A stretch of 64,000 nt of DNA, taken from NCBI GenBank assembly GCA_008704415.1, contig VXIS01000006.1, positions 62,001 to 126,000 on the forward strand, given 5' to 3'. This stretch comes from Sphaerosporella brunnea. Lineage: Eukaryota > Ascomycota > Pezizomycetes > Pezizales > Pyronemataceae. Shown one piece after another: positions 22,356-32,261 of this stretch (position 1 is the stretch's first letter; the number at the start of each line of letters is the position of its first letter). The position numbers and the translations under genes are program-made. Under the pieces are notes generated by a model, which was given only the letters and a program-made list of their open reading frames with translations, made no database searches and had not been told where the DNA came from.

Positions 22356-23847
22356 CCGGCGTCCGGTAAACGCCGGTGAGTGTTAATCTATTCGGCGCCG
22401 TAGGATATATCGAAGATGTTGTTAATTTGGGTGTTTTCGGAACGGTGGTAGATGTGGGGAAGCGGAGATGAAGGAGGAAAGAATGCAGAAGCGCGGTTAG
22501 TTGCTTTTAGTGGCAGTGGACTGACGTACACGGTGCTAACAGTTTGCAGCCATCTGCTTGCAGCTATCGACCTGCAGCTTGGAACCTACCCCCGGATGGT
22601 CCGGGCTTCCTAGAGCAGACAGTAAAACCAGTCTGTGGTTTGAATACGACTGTCTCTCAAAGAGCAGGCATGCTGTATCCGCGGTGCTCCCTGGAGTATA
22701 CCTTGGTTGTCCCGCAATAATATTCAATTCCATTTGTCTCTTGTGAAACCCAGGCACACATACGCAATTTCTATCGACTCGTGCTTACTTGAGCTCTTCC
22801 TCACTGTCGGATGAGCGGGTTTCGTTATTTCAATCTGGTCACCAAGCTCGCTTCTTCTTCTCTACATTCGGTTGAATTCTGTTTCCCCAGTCGCAGGGAC
22901 TACTTCGGAGCACACGCTCAGGCTGCAGCTCTTTGCTTCGGTTTCACAATACCGCCAGCTCCTGCGCTGCGCACGCAGCTTATTGTTGACGTAAGACTCG
23001 AGTGCAGGATTGAATAGGGTGTCCTAGTGTGACTATGTACCTTGATTACAATGCCGCATAAGGAACGTTTCATAACCCCCATAGCTTCGTGTGGTTCAAC
23101 GAGCGGCATTCCATGAGGGCGGATCGACTGAGAGGTGTTGGGTCCATTATATTGAGGGGGAAGGCGGAGTCAATAGGAGTCCCGGAGCAATCCACCGGGA
23201 CAAAGTCGAAGTGGATATGGGGCAGCCGCAGTCCATACCTATATCTGCAACGTCCTCAGAGTTCTAGGGACACAGACGCAAGTAGGAACGACGACGGGAC
23301 TGGAAACTCGATGGTCAAGACGCGTCAGCCGAGCAGCTGGCGGCATATATGTTCGGTAAACTGGACACCTAGAGTGAGGAATCACTCTCACTTTCGCTAG
23401 AACGGGTTAGACTGCCTGTCCGTCGCCCAGCCCAGCCGGACCGACAGGCTTGGGCCAAATAAATCCACAACTGGATCCCTTGGCAGCGCGCAGCTGATGA
23501 CCCTGTCCATGATCGGCACCGCCCATTTAGAACACTACCGGAGGTCAATAATCCGCGGGCACCGCACTAGATACGTTTCATATCAGTTGATACCTGGTGG
23601 CGATGAAGCGCTGCCCTGGAATTTGACCGCTGAATGTGACTGCCGCATGTTCTCAACAAATGATGATCTTCGTGCGCGCGCACAATGTCTGCCGCAGGCG
23701 ATCAACGCGGTGGGGCTAGTTCCCAAGCAAAGGTGACAAAAGGAAAGAGCACCACGTAGAATATGCTAACCAAGGAAATCCGTGGGCCGTGACCGAAGGA
23801 AAAAGGAACCGGCGCCACGCCTCTCTGGCATATTCCTGGGCCTAGCC
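22356..23847. other. no gene recognised
   Basis: About 1.5 kb. A plus-strand frame around 23180-23460 looks mildly coding-like (QDASAEQLAAYMFGKLD) but holds several stops. The stretch 23700-23847 is probably the 3' end region of the minus-strand LINE interrupted by B2. Confidence 0.3.
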
Positions 23848-24196
23848 GGACCACCAGGGCTGTCAATAGTCCGGGCGGCCCGCCGGGCAAACGGGGCCCC
23901 ACGAAGTGGGTCAGGTCGGGCCGGTGATGCGCAAAGCCCGATAGGTTCGGGCCGGTGTAGAAAAAGTCTGGATATCTGATAGGTGCCTGCGGGGGCCGGG
24001 TATGCCTGGTCACGATCGGTTCGGTCAAGAAGCCGAATGCAAGGTCACTAAAAGCGCTTATCGCTGGGCGGTCGTTTAGCCGCAACTAAAGTGTCGATCG
24101 CAATCAATCGACTTGCCCATCACGGACCCTCTCCGCGCATGTTTAACCCAAATCGACAGCTCGGAGGAGAGACGGAATAAGGCGGAGCAGAACTGC

Positions 24197-24650
24197 TGAC
24201 GTTTTGCTCACAAATCACGCAAGTTCCGCCGCGTTAAGCCAGAAAATGCAGCTTGGAAGAGAGGCGGAAGCATTTGGATCGGAAAAGAGGCAGAAGGGGA
24301 GCGGAACTGCTGACGTTTGGCTCACAAATCACGCAAGTTCCGCCGCGTTAAGCCAGAAAATGCAGGTTGGAAGAGAGGCGGAAGCATTTGGATCGGAAGA
24401 GAGGCAGAAGGGGAGCGGAACTGCTGACGTTTTGCTCACAAATCACCCAAGTTCCGCCGCGTTAAGCCAGAAAATGCAGGTTGGAAGAGAGGCGGAAGCA
24501 TTTGGATCGGAAGAGAGGCAGAAGGGGAGCGGAACTGCTGACGTTTGGCTCACAAATCACGCAAGTTCCGCCGCGTTGAGCCAGAAAATGCAGGTTGGAA
24601 GAGAGGCTGAAGCATCTGGCTCGGAATAGAGGCAGAAGCATACGTATCTG
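24197..24650 (+). repeat. 114-bp tandem repeat, 4 units, inside B2
   Basis: Units start TGACGTTTTGCTCACAAATC (or TTTGGCTC) at 24197, 24311, 24425 and 24539, spacing exactly 114 bp. Each holds CGCAAGTTCCGCCGCGTTAA, CCAGAAAATGCAG, GGAAGAGAGGCGGAAGC and GAGCGGAAC. Because 114 is 38 codons, the array is open in frame, but it lies upstream of a TATA box and ATG and looks like promoter/subterminal DNA. Diverged copies occur in B7 (about 51000-51290). Confidence 0.9.
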
Positions 24651-24772
24651 TGTGTTCGCAAAGGGAAATCGTGCAAACGGAAGAGCACTCGCCCCTGATA
24701 CTCAAGCTGAATTTCCGCGGAGATTCGGTGAGCTTCCGCACCGTTCTATGCATTGTCCTACGGTCTGTGATG

Positions 24773-24781
24773 CTCTATAAG
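24773..24781 (+). promoter_or_regulatory. TATA-like box of the hAT-B gene
   Basis: TCTATAAGG lies about 140 bp before the ATG at 24912. A possible leader intron starts GTAAGTACG at 24857. The equivalent GCTATAAGG in B7 (near 51387) is about 60 bp before an ATG at 51449. Confidence 0.5.
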
Positions 24782-24911
24782 GCGGGAAGGATTCCCGGGC
24801 TCCGTTCATTTTTCAACCACCGCCGCAAGTCTTTCTGCCCGCGCATCACATTGTGACCGGTAAGTACGCCCTGAATTGGTACGCTCTGGCTAATGTGGGT
24901 TGCCCCAAGCC

Positions 24912-25085
24912 ATGTTCGACGATATCCCCTACCAAGAACCTCAATCGGAGGACGAGATTCTCGATAGCATCACCGTTCGGCCCGACGAATCAGCATCTCA
25001 GCCAACTGCCACCCAGGCTCGCCGCAATCTCCCCCCTGACGATTCGGAATCGCTTTGTGTTTCTGTTTTCTTGATGTCTCCGTAA
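24912..25085 (+). CDS. N-terminal stub of hAT-B transposase (57 codons)
   Basis: ATG after GCCCCAAGCC; reads MFDDIPYQEPQSEDEILDSI and continues Ser/Pro/Asp-rich to a TAA at 25083-25085. Acidic, disordered N-termini before the BED finger are common in hAT transposases, but no BED finger is present here because the element is internally deleted. Assignment to the transposase rests on position inside B2, between promoter and deletion junction. Confidence 0.45.
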   Translation: MFDDIPYQEPQSEDEILDSITVRPDESASQPTATQARRNLPPDDSESLCVSVFLMSP

Positions 25086-25322
25086 TAGCAGTTCTCGTTT
25101 GATCTGTATCTCGCTTTTGCTCTCTGTGTAAACCCAAATAGAACAGGTGCCTGGCGGGCCCGGCGGGCCCCCACTCTTTCTGCGCCCGATGGGCGTCCGT
25201 GAGCGCCTGGACCTTGATCGAAAAAGCCTGGTCCAAACGGGCCGAAAATTTCGAAGCCCGTTTAAAACAGTCCGGTTCAGGCCTCCTCCAAAGCCGGACT
25301 GGCCGGACTTTTGACAGCCCTG

Positions 25323-26019
25323 CGGACCACATACCCAGTTTGGTGCTACTTAGGAAGCCCATCACCGCGTCAGTGCACCGCCTGTCAGACTGAAGGACCT
25401 TGATCGATGTGTTCGTTTTCTTTCTCACTGGTCCTCCTGACCTGTTCTTCCTTGTGGCCTCTGCCACTGTAATCCAAAGTACCTCCTGCTCGTGCTTCCA
25501 CCTGGCGCACGATTTGAGTAGGTGGCCTTTCGTCTGTACCGGCTTGTTCGCGCAAAACCATCACTTGTCGTCTACGCGCCTGGCTGTCTTGTGCAGGTAT
25601 GGCGCGAGCGGCGTCTTGCCGACCTTAAGCTGGAAGAAGCGGGATGCCACAGCTTTGGAAATTTCGAAGGCTATTGGGTCGGGTTTCTTCCGGCGACGGA
25701 AGTAGGTCTCCGGCTTCCAGTGCTTAGCCAGCCATGTCTCCCGGTCTTGGGCCCTGACTCTAGTGACTTCCCGCGCGATGTGGGCAAGGGACGTTGTCAG
25801 GCTCGGCTCGGGATCGCTTCCGAGCTTTGCGTGGCCTCGAGCTGCAGCTCGAGCTTTACGACACTTTAAGCTGGCGCACTCTGTTAATTCCAGGGAATAA
25901 TATTCAAAGTATCTCAGAATATAAACTGGCTGCAATTTCTCGGCGTCAGCATCGTTCTCGATATCTAGGAGTGATTCCTGATGGGTATCTGCGATCGGAA
26001 CCTCATCGCCACTCTCCAT
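25323..26019 (-). pseudogene. Tad-like LINE ORF2 3' end, interrupted by B2
   Basis: The minus-strand frame runs from about 26019 to 25323 with one stop. It contains RYFEYYSLELTE, then the post-RNase H linker (SLTTSLAHIAREVTRVRAQD, W, KHWKPETYFRRRKK), the zinc knuckle and the tail ATRKNRSGGPVRKKTNTSIK...SSTKLGMWS. The knuckle reads stop-WFCANKPVQTKGHLLKSC: the first Cys of CWFC has become TGA (about 25558-25560). It is homologous to the end of the LINE at 8.8-11.2 kb but clearly diverged. B2 has inserted a few codons before or at the ORF end. RT and most of RNase H are missing. Confidence 0.7.
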
Positions 26020-26595
26020 CTTGCCCGCATCCTCCTTGCTCGAGTTTCTAGCTGGAGCTGGCTCGGGCCGTGTCCATCACCATCTTGGATGCCATCTTGC
26101 ATTCAGGCGGCCTCAGACCTGTCCACGCTCACCGTCACGTATGTTTTGATGACCAGAGCCTTCGTTTCTGTGCTGTATGCACAACCTTGATCACGACACT
26201 GGCCGGTATTGATGGGTATGCTCATTCCTGGTGACGCCGTGTGTGTCCACGCCGGTGTAGCTCAGCGGGAAAGACAAGCGGTGAGACGACAGTATGTTGT
26301 GAATGCTGATAATAATTGTATATGGGGGTTCACGTGGACGGGTGAGACAATACAAATAGGCACATTGCCTCTGGTGCCCACCGGCTAGCATGACCCAACA
26401 CTCAGCGTTAGACTGCACATTGGAGCTTGGATAGAATGGCTTCGCCACTTATACTCAGCTAGTGCGCCGGCACCAGGAATCTGATGGATTCCACGGAACT
26501 GATAATGTTCTTCGCCATTGAGTGCACCCCCCAAAAATCACACGGCGGATACATACTGCAGGTGGATTGGCTGCGGACATACAGTCGCCCACCAG
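26020..26595. other. no gene; tRNA-like A-box noted
   Basis: Contains GTGTAGCTCAGCGGGA near 26253-26268, which resembles a tRNA A-box, and GGGGGTTCACGTGG about 70 bp later, which resembles a B-box. No acceptor-stem pairing could be made, so it is at best a tRNA-derived scrap. Confidence 0.3.
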
Positions 26596-27341
26596 GCCCG
26601 CCAGCCCCCCGAACTATCTACCATTGTTTTAAATAAGAGAAGAACCCCGAGACGACGTCAGACTGAGTCGCCACAACCTGCAATCATTCCACCCAGAAAC
26701 CACCAGTCATTCCATATCCGCTGCCCGAGGTTTCAAATGGCTCAACATACGTTCGACCGTCTCGGTCTGCGAGCCCGAACCATACACAAGAGCCTGGCGC
26801 GCCCAAGACCTGAGGCATTCGATTGCTTCGATGACATCATCGCCGAGCGAAGCTCGGTGATCAGTAATTGTGTATCGACCTCTGCCACCGGAGTATTCAG
26901 TGTCAGCCATCTCTCCCTGCAGGAATAACAAGATTAGAAGGTACATATCCACTGAAACTGCGCCGTTGTCTATCAATTACGTGACCAGCGGTCAGATGGT
27001 ATTCCTTGCGAAATTTCTCTTGCGGAAATGTGACCGCCACATTAACACGTCCTCGGCGACCAGGGAAACGGCACGGCACAGAAACACCCGTAGACGGTGT
27101 CAAGGAATACCGATAACCGGAGAGGGATACCGGGGTTTCGACCATATAGTGCGTTCGGACATTGCCCCGTGATCGGCACGATTGAAATATCTGCACAACC
27201 GGTACCGCCTGGCGCCTGTCAGGCGTGCAGACATTGACAACGTCGCCAGGAGCCTAGGATGAGCGCGACACGCACCCTGGCCCGGCCTACTTTGTGGGGC
27301 CCAGTTTGCCCCGCGGGCCGGCCCATCTATTGGCGCCCCTG
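26596..27341 (-). mobile_element. hAT-B relative B3, left end lost
   Basis: The right end reads CCCATCTATTGGCGCCCCTG at 27322-27341, a diverged version of the B terminal repeat with the usual CCGGCC subterminal blocks before it. A transposase C-terminal fragment lies inside on the minus strand in the same orientation as B1. No matching left terminal repeat or duplication is visible, so the left boundary is a guess. Confidence 0.55.
26707..26976 (-). pseudogene. hAT-B-like transposase C-terminal fragment
   Basis: Reads GGRGRYTITDHRASLGDDVI then EAIECLRSWARQALVYGSGS and ends ETVERMLSHLKPRAADME. This matches the B1, B4 and B5 C-termini at most positions and shows the I-E-C-L-x-S-W hAT dimerisation block. 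The preceding SAEAERVFSG block is not readable, so it is truncated. Confidence 0.65.
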
Positions 27342-27760
27342 TTCACATCCTGTCGTATGATGGGTTTTTTATCCTACATTTACCTGAAGCACGTCAAATG
27401 TGCAGCAAACAAAGCCCAGTAGCCGTGTTGTCGACAGAGTGATACGGTACGTGCCAGCCTGCATCCACAGGATAGGTTGATACCCAGGCCGCTAGTGTGA
27501 TATACGATCGCACGTTGTTTTGAATGCACCAGATTTCATAACAATACGAGGAATGCAATTAAAAGGCTGTTCTGTTTCCCTTGATGTTGCTTCTCAGCCG
27601 AAGCCGCAATAGGGTACAACAGGGTCAGCGCATGACGATTCCACAGGGTGTAGTTCCGTGCATAAGTCACAAGCTGCCGGTTACTGAAGGGAAGGGCAAG
27701 ATAGAAAAATATGAATTCTTGATGAAGCGCAGTCAACATAAACACAAACTGCCGTCCCAG
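27342..27760. other. intergenic, no feature seen
   Basis: About 420 bp downstream of the F-box/ankyrin gene. No clear polyadenylation signal; several AATAAAA-like strings are absent or weak. Confidence 0.3.
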
Positions 27761-29296
27761 CTATAGCCTCCCGGTCCGCTTAATCTCTGCCAACAGTTGG
27801 CGCGCCGTCCAGTTCCGGTAGGAAGCCATGCGAGGAGTGTCCCACCGGGTGTCTCTCGGTTCCCCATCAACCCACATACCATCGAGGTCTGCACCAGCGT
27901 GGACTAAAGCTTCAACGAACGGTCTGAAATACTTTTGTGGAGTCGGTACGCTGTCGTCGTTTGAGTTGGGGGTCGCCGTCACTCCCTCGCAAGTCAGAAT
28001 CGCGAAGCACAATGTCTGGTCCCCCGCGAATCCCTGCGGGCAGAGTCGCCGGGATATGGTCACCAACTCCTCCATTAGAGATAGGAAATTGGCCCACTGC
28101 CCCGTCACCTGAGAGGTGAACTGCACCAGCGTGTCCAACAGAGTGCTCCACAGCTCAGGCACCTCTGGAAGGAAGCCAGTCACCTTCTCTGCCATCCAAC
28201 ATAACTTGGGAATGCCACCCGTGACGAAGTTGACCCAACAGTCCTCTGGCAGCTGTAATCCCGCCTTCAGCAGCACTTTAATGCATCCTAAGCTGTATGG
28301 AGAGGGGTCGGAGGCCAGGTGGACGATGATACCTCCATATGTTGCAAGGTGATCCGCACTTAAAGGCATGCGCTCTAAAAGAGACCGTAGGATCGGCGCG
28401 GGAAGCACCACAGACTCCCAATACAACCTTACGAACCAGGGAACGCCATCTTCACAGGGCAAAACCACCGTAGCTGGGTAATCCACTAGCACGTTGAGCA
28501 CGTCCAAAAGATCCTCTTCGGTGCAGCCAGGAAACCGGAAACCAACCAGCGCCAGAAAGAATGGTGTCGCATCCAGGTTTTCCGAAAAAACCACATCCAA
28601 CGCCGCAGGAGTATGCTGTGTGTACCAGTTCATTAGCCATCTCACGGCATGTGGTTGTGCGTGCAGACACGCAAAATGGATTGGCGTCGGATATCGCGTG
28701 AGCAGTCCCTGTTCAAGTTCGGCGACGTCCATCCAGGACATAATGCGCCCGAAAAGTGCCTCCAAAACTTCGACTTTGCCTAAAGCTGCCGCTGCGTTGA
28801 TGATCCCCACTCTATCGGCGTAGGCATTGTTGTACGAGCGGTGAGGGGTGATCATCCCCCACGTTGCAAGAGCCCCCCCGCGCCTGTATTCCTGATCACA
28901 CTGTTTCGAGAACATGTCGCAATCATGGAGGACTTCCGCGTGTTCTGTTTCCATGCCGACAACCAGGACATCCAGGATCCAGCATAAGGTCGTAAGTGGG
29001 AAGCCTGTCAGTAGGGCGATCGTGAGGAGTCGTCGCTTCTCGTCAGAACGACGGGGGATATAGTATGGCAACAAGATGCAGCTTGTGCAGTTGTCACTGG
29101 CGACCGCGAGCGCCATTGAGACCAAGTCTTTGTCCAGGTAACTTGATATTTGCAAGTGCAACTCGCCAGGGAGGCGCAAGAGGATGTTACTGGCTTTGCA
29201 CACCGTTAGCTCCTTCTTCTCCAAGCCGTGCACTGAATGGTTGGTGTGTCCTGTGAATGTGCCAGGAGAGGTTGCCGGTGAATTTAAGGCCGCCAT
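27761..29296 (-). CDS. F-box and ankyrin-like repeat protein
   Basis: A single uninterrupted frame of 511 codons from the ATG at 29296 (an upstream ATG at 29347 would give 528). The later start is preferred because a TATA box at 29354-29361 lies only 7 bp before the first ATG but about 60 bp before the second. Residues about 38-64 (LLRLPGELHLQISSYLDKDL) match the F-box core LPxELxxxIxxYL. The remainder carries helical repeats with ankyrin-like signatures (TPIHFACLHAQPHAVRWLM; INAAAALGKVEVLEALF; FVEALVHAGADLDG). F-box proteins recruit substrates to SCF ubiquitin ligases via Skp1; ankyrin repeats would bind the target. Substrate unknown. It is the best-preserved long gene in the window, flanked by transposons. 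Confidence 0.85.
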   Translation of the reverse strand: MAALNSPATSPGTFTGHTNHSVHGLEKKELTVCKASNILLRLPGELHLQISSYLDKDLVSMALAVASDNCTSCILLPYYIPRRSDEKRRLLTIALLTGFPLTTLCWILDVLVVGMETEHAEVLHDCDMFSKQCDQEYRRGGALATWGMITPHRSYNNAYADRVGIINAAAALGKVEVLEALFGRIMSWMDVAELEQGLLTRYPTPIHFACLHAQPHAVRWLMNWYTQHTPAALDVVFSENLDATPFFLALVGFRFPGCTEEDLLDVLNVLVDYPATVVLPCEDGVPWFVRLYWESVVLPAPILRSLLERMPLSADHLATYGGIIVHLASDPSPYSLGCIKVLLKAGLQLPEDCWVNFVTGGIPKLCWMAEKVTGFLPEVPELWSTLLDTLVQFTSQVTGQWANFLSLMEELVTISRRLCPQGFAGDQTLCFAILTCEGVTATPNSNDDSVPTPQKYFRPFVEALVHAGADLDGMWVDGEPRDTRWDTPRMASYRNWTARQLLAEIKRTGRL

Positions 29297-29353
29297 ATTC
29301 GATGTTGATGTTATTGCCGAAGTTGAAGGTGGCAGCCATAAAGGCATTCGGGG

Positions 29354-29361
29354 TTTTTATA
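29354..29361 (-). promoter_or_regulatory. TATA box of the F-box/ankyrin gene
   Basis: On the minus strand GCCTATAAAAACC. The distance of about 60 bp to the ATG at 29296 fits a transcription start about 30 bp downstream of the box and a short leader. CACATGAC lies about 25 bp further upstream. Confidence 0.55.
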
Positions 29362-29578
29362 GGCAAAATTTGGCGGTCATGTGACCCGCACACGTCCTGA
29401 AACGGCCCAAACTCTTGAACCCCAGCAGGTGACGCAATTACGTGAGGGGCGCAAGGGTGCAATTTCTTCAGTTCAACGATGCGTAAAAACTGTGCTATTG
29501 ACGATAGAAACAATTGGTGCGCAGCCCAGGGAAGAAGAGGTCATGAATGACAACCCAGTATACATGTGTTCCCGTACA

Positions 29579-30077
29579 TAGAGCTGTGCACGGGTCGGGG
29601 CGCACCGACGGGGCACGAGGCTCGACGAGGCGGAGAAAGCCTCGCCCGACCCCGATCCACCTCGCCGTGCCCCGGCCACCTCGTCGATGCCCCGGCCTCC
29701 CCGTGGCTGCCCCGGCCACCCCGCCGGAACCCCGGCCACCTCGTCAGACCCCGAATACCCCGAACTCGCGTACAGCCTATCGACCACATCAGGATGCGCT
29801 CCTGGGGTACCTCGTTCGGTCGTGATCTCAGATGAGTGCCTTGTGCGCCACTTGGACTGTTAAGCGTAGCGGCCCTGAATGCACGGCATATATCACTCTC
29901 GCCCCGATGCTGCCCCGATGTACCCCGTCGCACCCCGAGCCACCTCGCCGCGCCCCGACCCACCCCGTCGTGCCCCGATGCACCCCGTCGTGCCCCGGCC
30001 CGCCTCGTCGTGCCCCGGCCCACCTCGTTGCGCCCCGCCCGCCCGCGCCCCGACCCGTCGCCCCGTGCACAGCTCTA
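29579..30077. mobile_element. hAT family A miniature element A3 (499 bp)
   Basis: Perfect inverted ends TAGAGCTGTGCACGGG and an exact 8-bp duplication CCCGTACA at 29571-29578 and 30078-30085. C-rich subterminal arrays (repeats of CCCCGGCCACC and GCCCCGACCC types) occupy about 29590-29760 and 29900-30060. The 130-bp centre has no coding content. Open frames across it are composition artefacts. Confidence 0.92.
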
Positions 30078-30085
30078 CCCGTACA

Positions 30086-30320
30086 GCTTTGCCCATAGCA
30101 AACCCTTTCGCCTTCGATATTTCAGTTCCACAAGCCACCCAAATTGTACACCATGTGTTCTATAACATTTGGTCGCACGGTACAGGCCGTTCCATTGCCT
30201 AATGAAATTGAAATGCCGGTTCCATTGTGGCTATTCAACAAAGCCTTCTGCCGCCTGTACCACTCCAATTCTGGGAGCCACCCGGGGCGGTTGCAACTCA
30301 GTTGTTTCTCCAGAGCGTAT
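30086..30320. other. short spacer, no feature
   Basis: About 235 bp between A3 and the MITE; nothing recognised. Confidence 0.3.
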
Positions 30321-30612
30321 TACTCGGGGGATTTTTAAGTATTCGGACACGCAATTTACCCGGCTTTGGACAGGGATTTGTCCAGCTTAGAGGAGCTCCC
30401 CGCCGAGTTCCCCATCAGCTCCCAATCGTCCGTATTACGGCCATCTCCCACAACTACCAGAGTATCCAATCTACTGGCCACATCATGGCGCGTACAATAA
30501 TCCGTAGAGGTAGGTGTTCGAGCCAGTATGAGGGAGGGAGGGCAACCGGCGGACAATCCCTGCCCAAAGCCGGGTAAATTACGTGTCCGAATACTTAAAA
30601 ATCCCCCGAGTA
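30321..30612. mobile_element. Tc1/mariner-type MITE with 55-bp inverted repeats
   Basis: Starts TA-CTCGGGGGATTTTTAAG and ends CTTAAAAATCCCCCGAG-TA. The terminal inverted repeats extend for 55 bp with only two mismatches (CAATTTACCC against TAATTTACCC, and GGACAGGG against GGGCAGGG). TA at both outer edges fits the TA duplication of Tc1/mariner elements. The centre (about 170 bp) is non-coding. High arm identity suggests recent amplification. Its ends do not match the transposon at 1.8-4.2 kb, so its source family is not in this window. Confidence 0.85.
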
Positions 30613-31930
30613 AAGCGTGCGGAATACAGATCACATTCTTTGAAAAGGTACTCTCAACCGTGCCTTTTTCCGCAGAGGTAAAAGCAGCACTCTTTCGTAG
30701 GCTGAGAGTGTAGTGGCACCTCGCGTTAATGAACTATAGGGGGCAGAAAGTCTGATATAACTCAGCGCAACAGCGTGTAGACGGCTGTAGGCGCGAGAAA
30801 ACGGCCGAGGTGGATGAGGCGAGTGTATGCCGACCAGCCGTACACGCAGAGGACCGGGGAGCTCGATGCCTAGGTGCCGCAGGACTGGGAATCCATGCGA
30901 TCTCGATGGCTACATGCCGTCGTCCCACTATGGAACACGCGTTTATTGTTGACCGGAGGCTTTAGCGCTGTTAATGACGTGTGCAAAACGACAACAGATG
31001 AACTGCACAAACGGCGTTTAAGTCAAACAGGTGAATTATTTAACAGAAACAGGTGGATCTTCAAGAGAAACAGCTCGATCTAATAAACTGTGTTTCACGC
31101 AGCCGGCTAGTGAATTGGCAACCAGGAGGTTTGACTTGACTATCGCGGGGTGGTGCTATCAGTCTGAGACTTCAGGTGGTTCAGAGCTAAATAATGAGTT
31201 AAACAAGAGGCAGTGCATGGAGATTGTCCCACTCGAACAATAGTGAAATTCAATCCACCATCGATGCCCATACCAGGCAGAGGGGATTCTCAACCTCCCA
31301 CCTTCACGTCCTAGTGGACCAACCAACCCTGCTTCCAGCCAATCGCAGTTCCAGTGTTCCCAATAGCCGGCCCAAACAGCCCGGGCTGGCTGGCTGTGGG
31401 CTGCGTCTTTTGATGTAAAAGTCGCAAATTGGTACAGAGCGATAACCAGTGAAGCACCAATGATCTCCATTCTTCATACCCGAGCCCACAGATCATGCAG
31501 CGGACAGCCAGCGGGGAGTTGAAAAGGGAGACCGGAATTTTTATCAGCCCAATGCAGCGCAACGCAGCCAGCGCGGCTGGGTGGCTATTGAGAATGCTGC
31601 CTACTTCCGACTGCTCTTTGCCCACCTCTAACTTTCGCTACTCCCTTCAACCCCCTTTCTCACCCTCTACCACCAACCCCACCAACCCCCCCTCCTCTTA
31701 CCCTCTACCAGGGCGACATCTAGAATGGAGCCTAGAACCCCAGCAAAAGCGCTTGGAAGGCTGCCATCTCCGGCTTTCTCGGAGACATCACCTTCTTGTC
31801 GTCCGATAACCTCTCCGGCTGGAAAACCGCCCCCCGATTGCGCCTGAAGAATGGCGTCTCTAAGCTCACTTCGAACTAACATTACTTCTAACACAGACTT
31901 CACCGCGCCGATTGCAATTAACAAATAACG
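30613..31930. other. intergenic, no gene recognised
   Basis: About 1.3 kb. A GGCCCAAACAGCCCGGGC-type GC block near 31370-31400 resembles a hAT subterminal region but has no partner. The last 70 bp form an A/C-rich leader for the small gene that follows. Confidence 0.3.
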
Positions 31931-32244
31931 ATGACCGAGAAGTACTGCACCGCATGTCCACACATTGGAAACGAGACGAACCATGCCAGACCCATGCGAC
32001 CGGTAAGCTCAAAGCGATCACTGAATCCAGGCTAGGTGGTGGGCTGACAAACGAACAGGCTTACCACATGTATCTGTGTGAAGTGCAGATGGACTACGTG
32101 ATGGCGATTGAGTACGCGACGAAAAGTTCCGGTTGGCTGGAGTGCGGCTGCAAGCAGCGCTTGGTGATTGGCGCAAGCTCCACCGACGCTGAAGTTGGGC
32201 AAGAGTTCCTTGGCCAGACAGTCAAGCACGCGTTCGAAATCTGA
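31931..32244 (+). CDS. small Cys-rich two-exon gene, 85 aa
   Basis: Exon 1 31931-32002 (MTEKYCTACPHIGNETNHAR and four more), intron 32003-32058 (56 bp: GTAAGC, branch GGCTGACAA, acceptor AACAG), exon 2 32059-32244 in phase, starting AYHMYLCEVQMDYVM and ending with TGA. Cys pattern CX2C, later C, then C-x-C (LECGCKQ), with two His near the first pair, suggests a metal-binding fold. Splice signals, phase and a pyrimidine/A-rich leader all look genuine and there is no lesion. I do not recognise the family. It lies just before the acidic repeat frame, which starts in another phase. Confidence 0.55.
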
Positions 32245-32261
32245 CAGCGTCGTCGATGACG

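Larger units (their letters stand above)
23856..25322 (+). mobile_element. hAT family B element B2 (1467 bp) with promoter and N-terminus
   Basis: Ends CAGGGCTGTCAATAGTCCGG and, right, CCGGACTTTTGACAGCCCTG. Exact 8-bp duplication CGGACCAC at 23848-23855 and 25323-25330. From left to right: subterminal CCGG blocks, four 114-bp tandem repeats, a TATA-like TCTATAAGG near 24773, a spliced leader candidate, the first 57 codons of an open frame, then the right subterminal region. It is inserted in the 3' end of a minus-strand LINE. Confidence 0.9.

Noticed and set aside
24197..24650. Regular direct repeats that could be mistaken for a CRISPR array or a repeat-protein gene
   Set aside because: Head-to-tail 114-bp units without spacers, inside a hAT element; open only because 114 is divisible by three.
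26250..26335. tRNA-like A-box (GTGTAGCTCAGCGGGA) and B-box-like GGGTTCACG
   Set aside because: No acceptor or anticodon stem can be paired; the apparent GTCCACG/CGTGGAC pair conflicts with the T-loop position.
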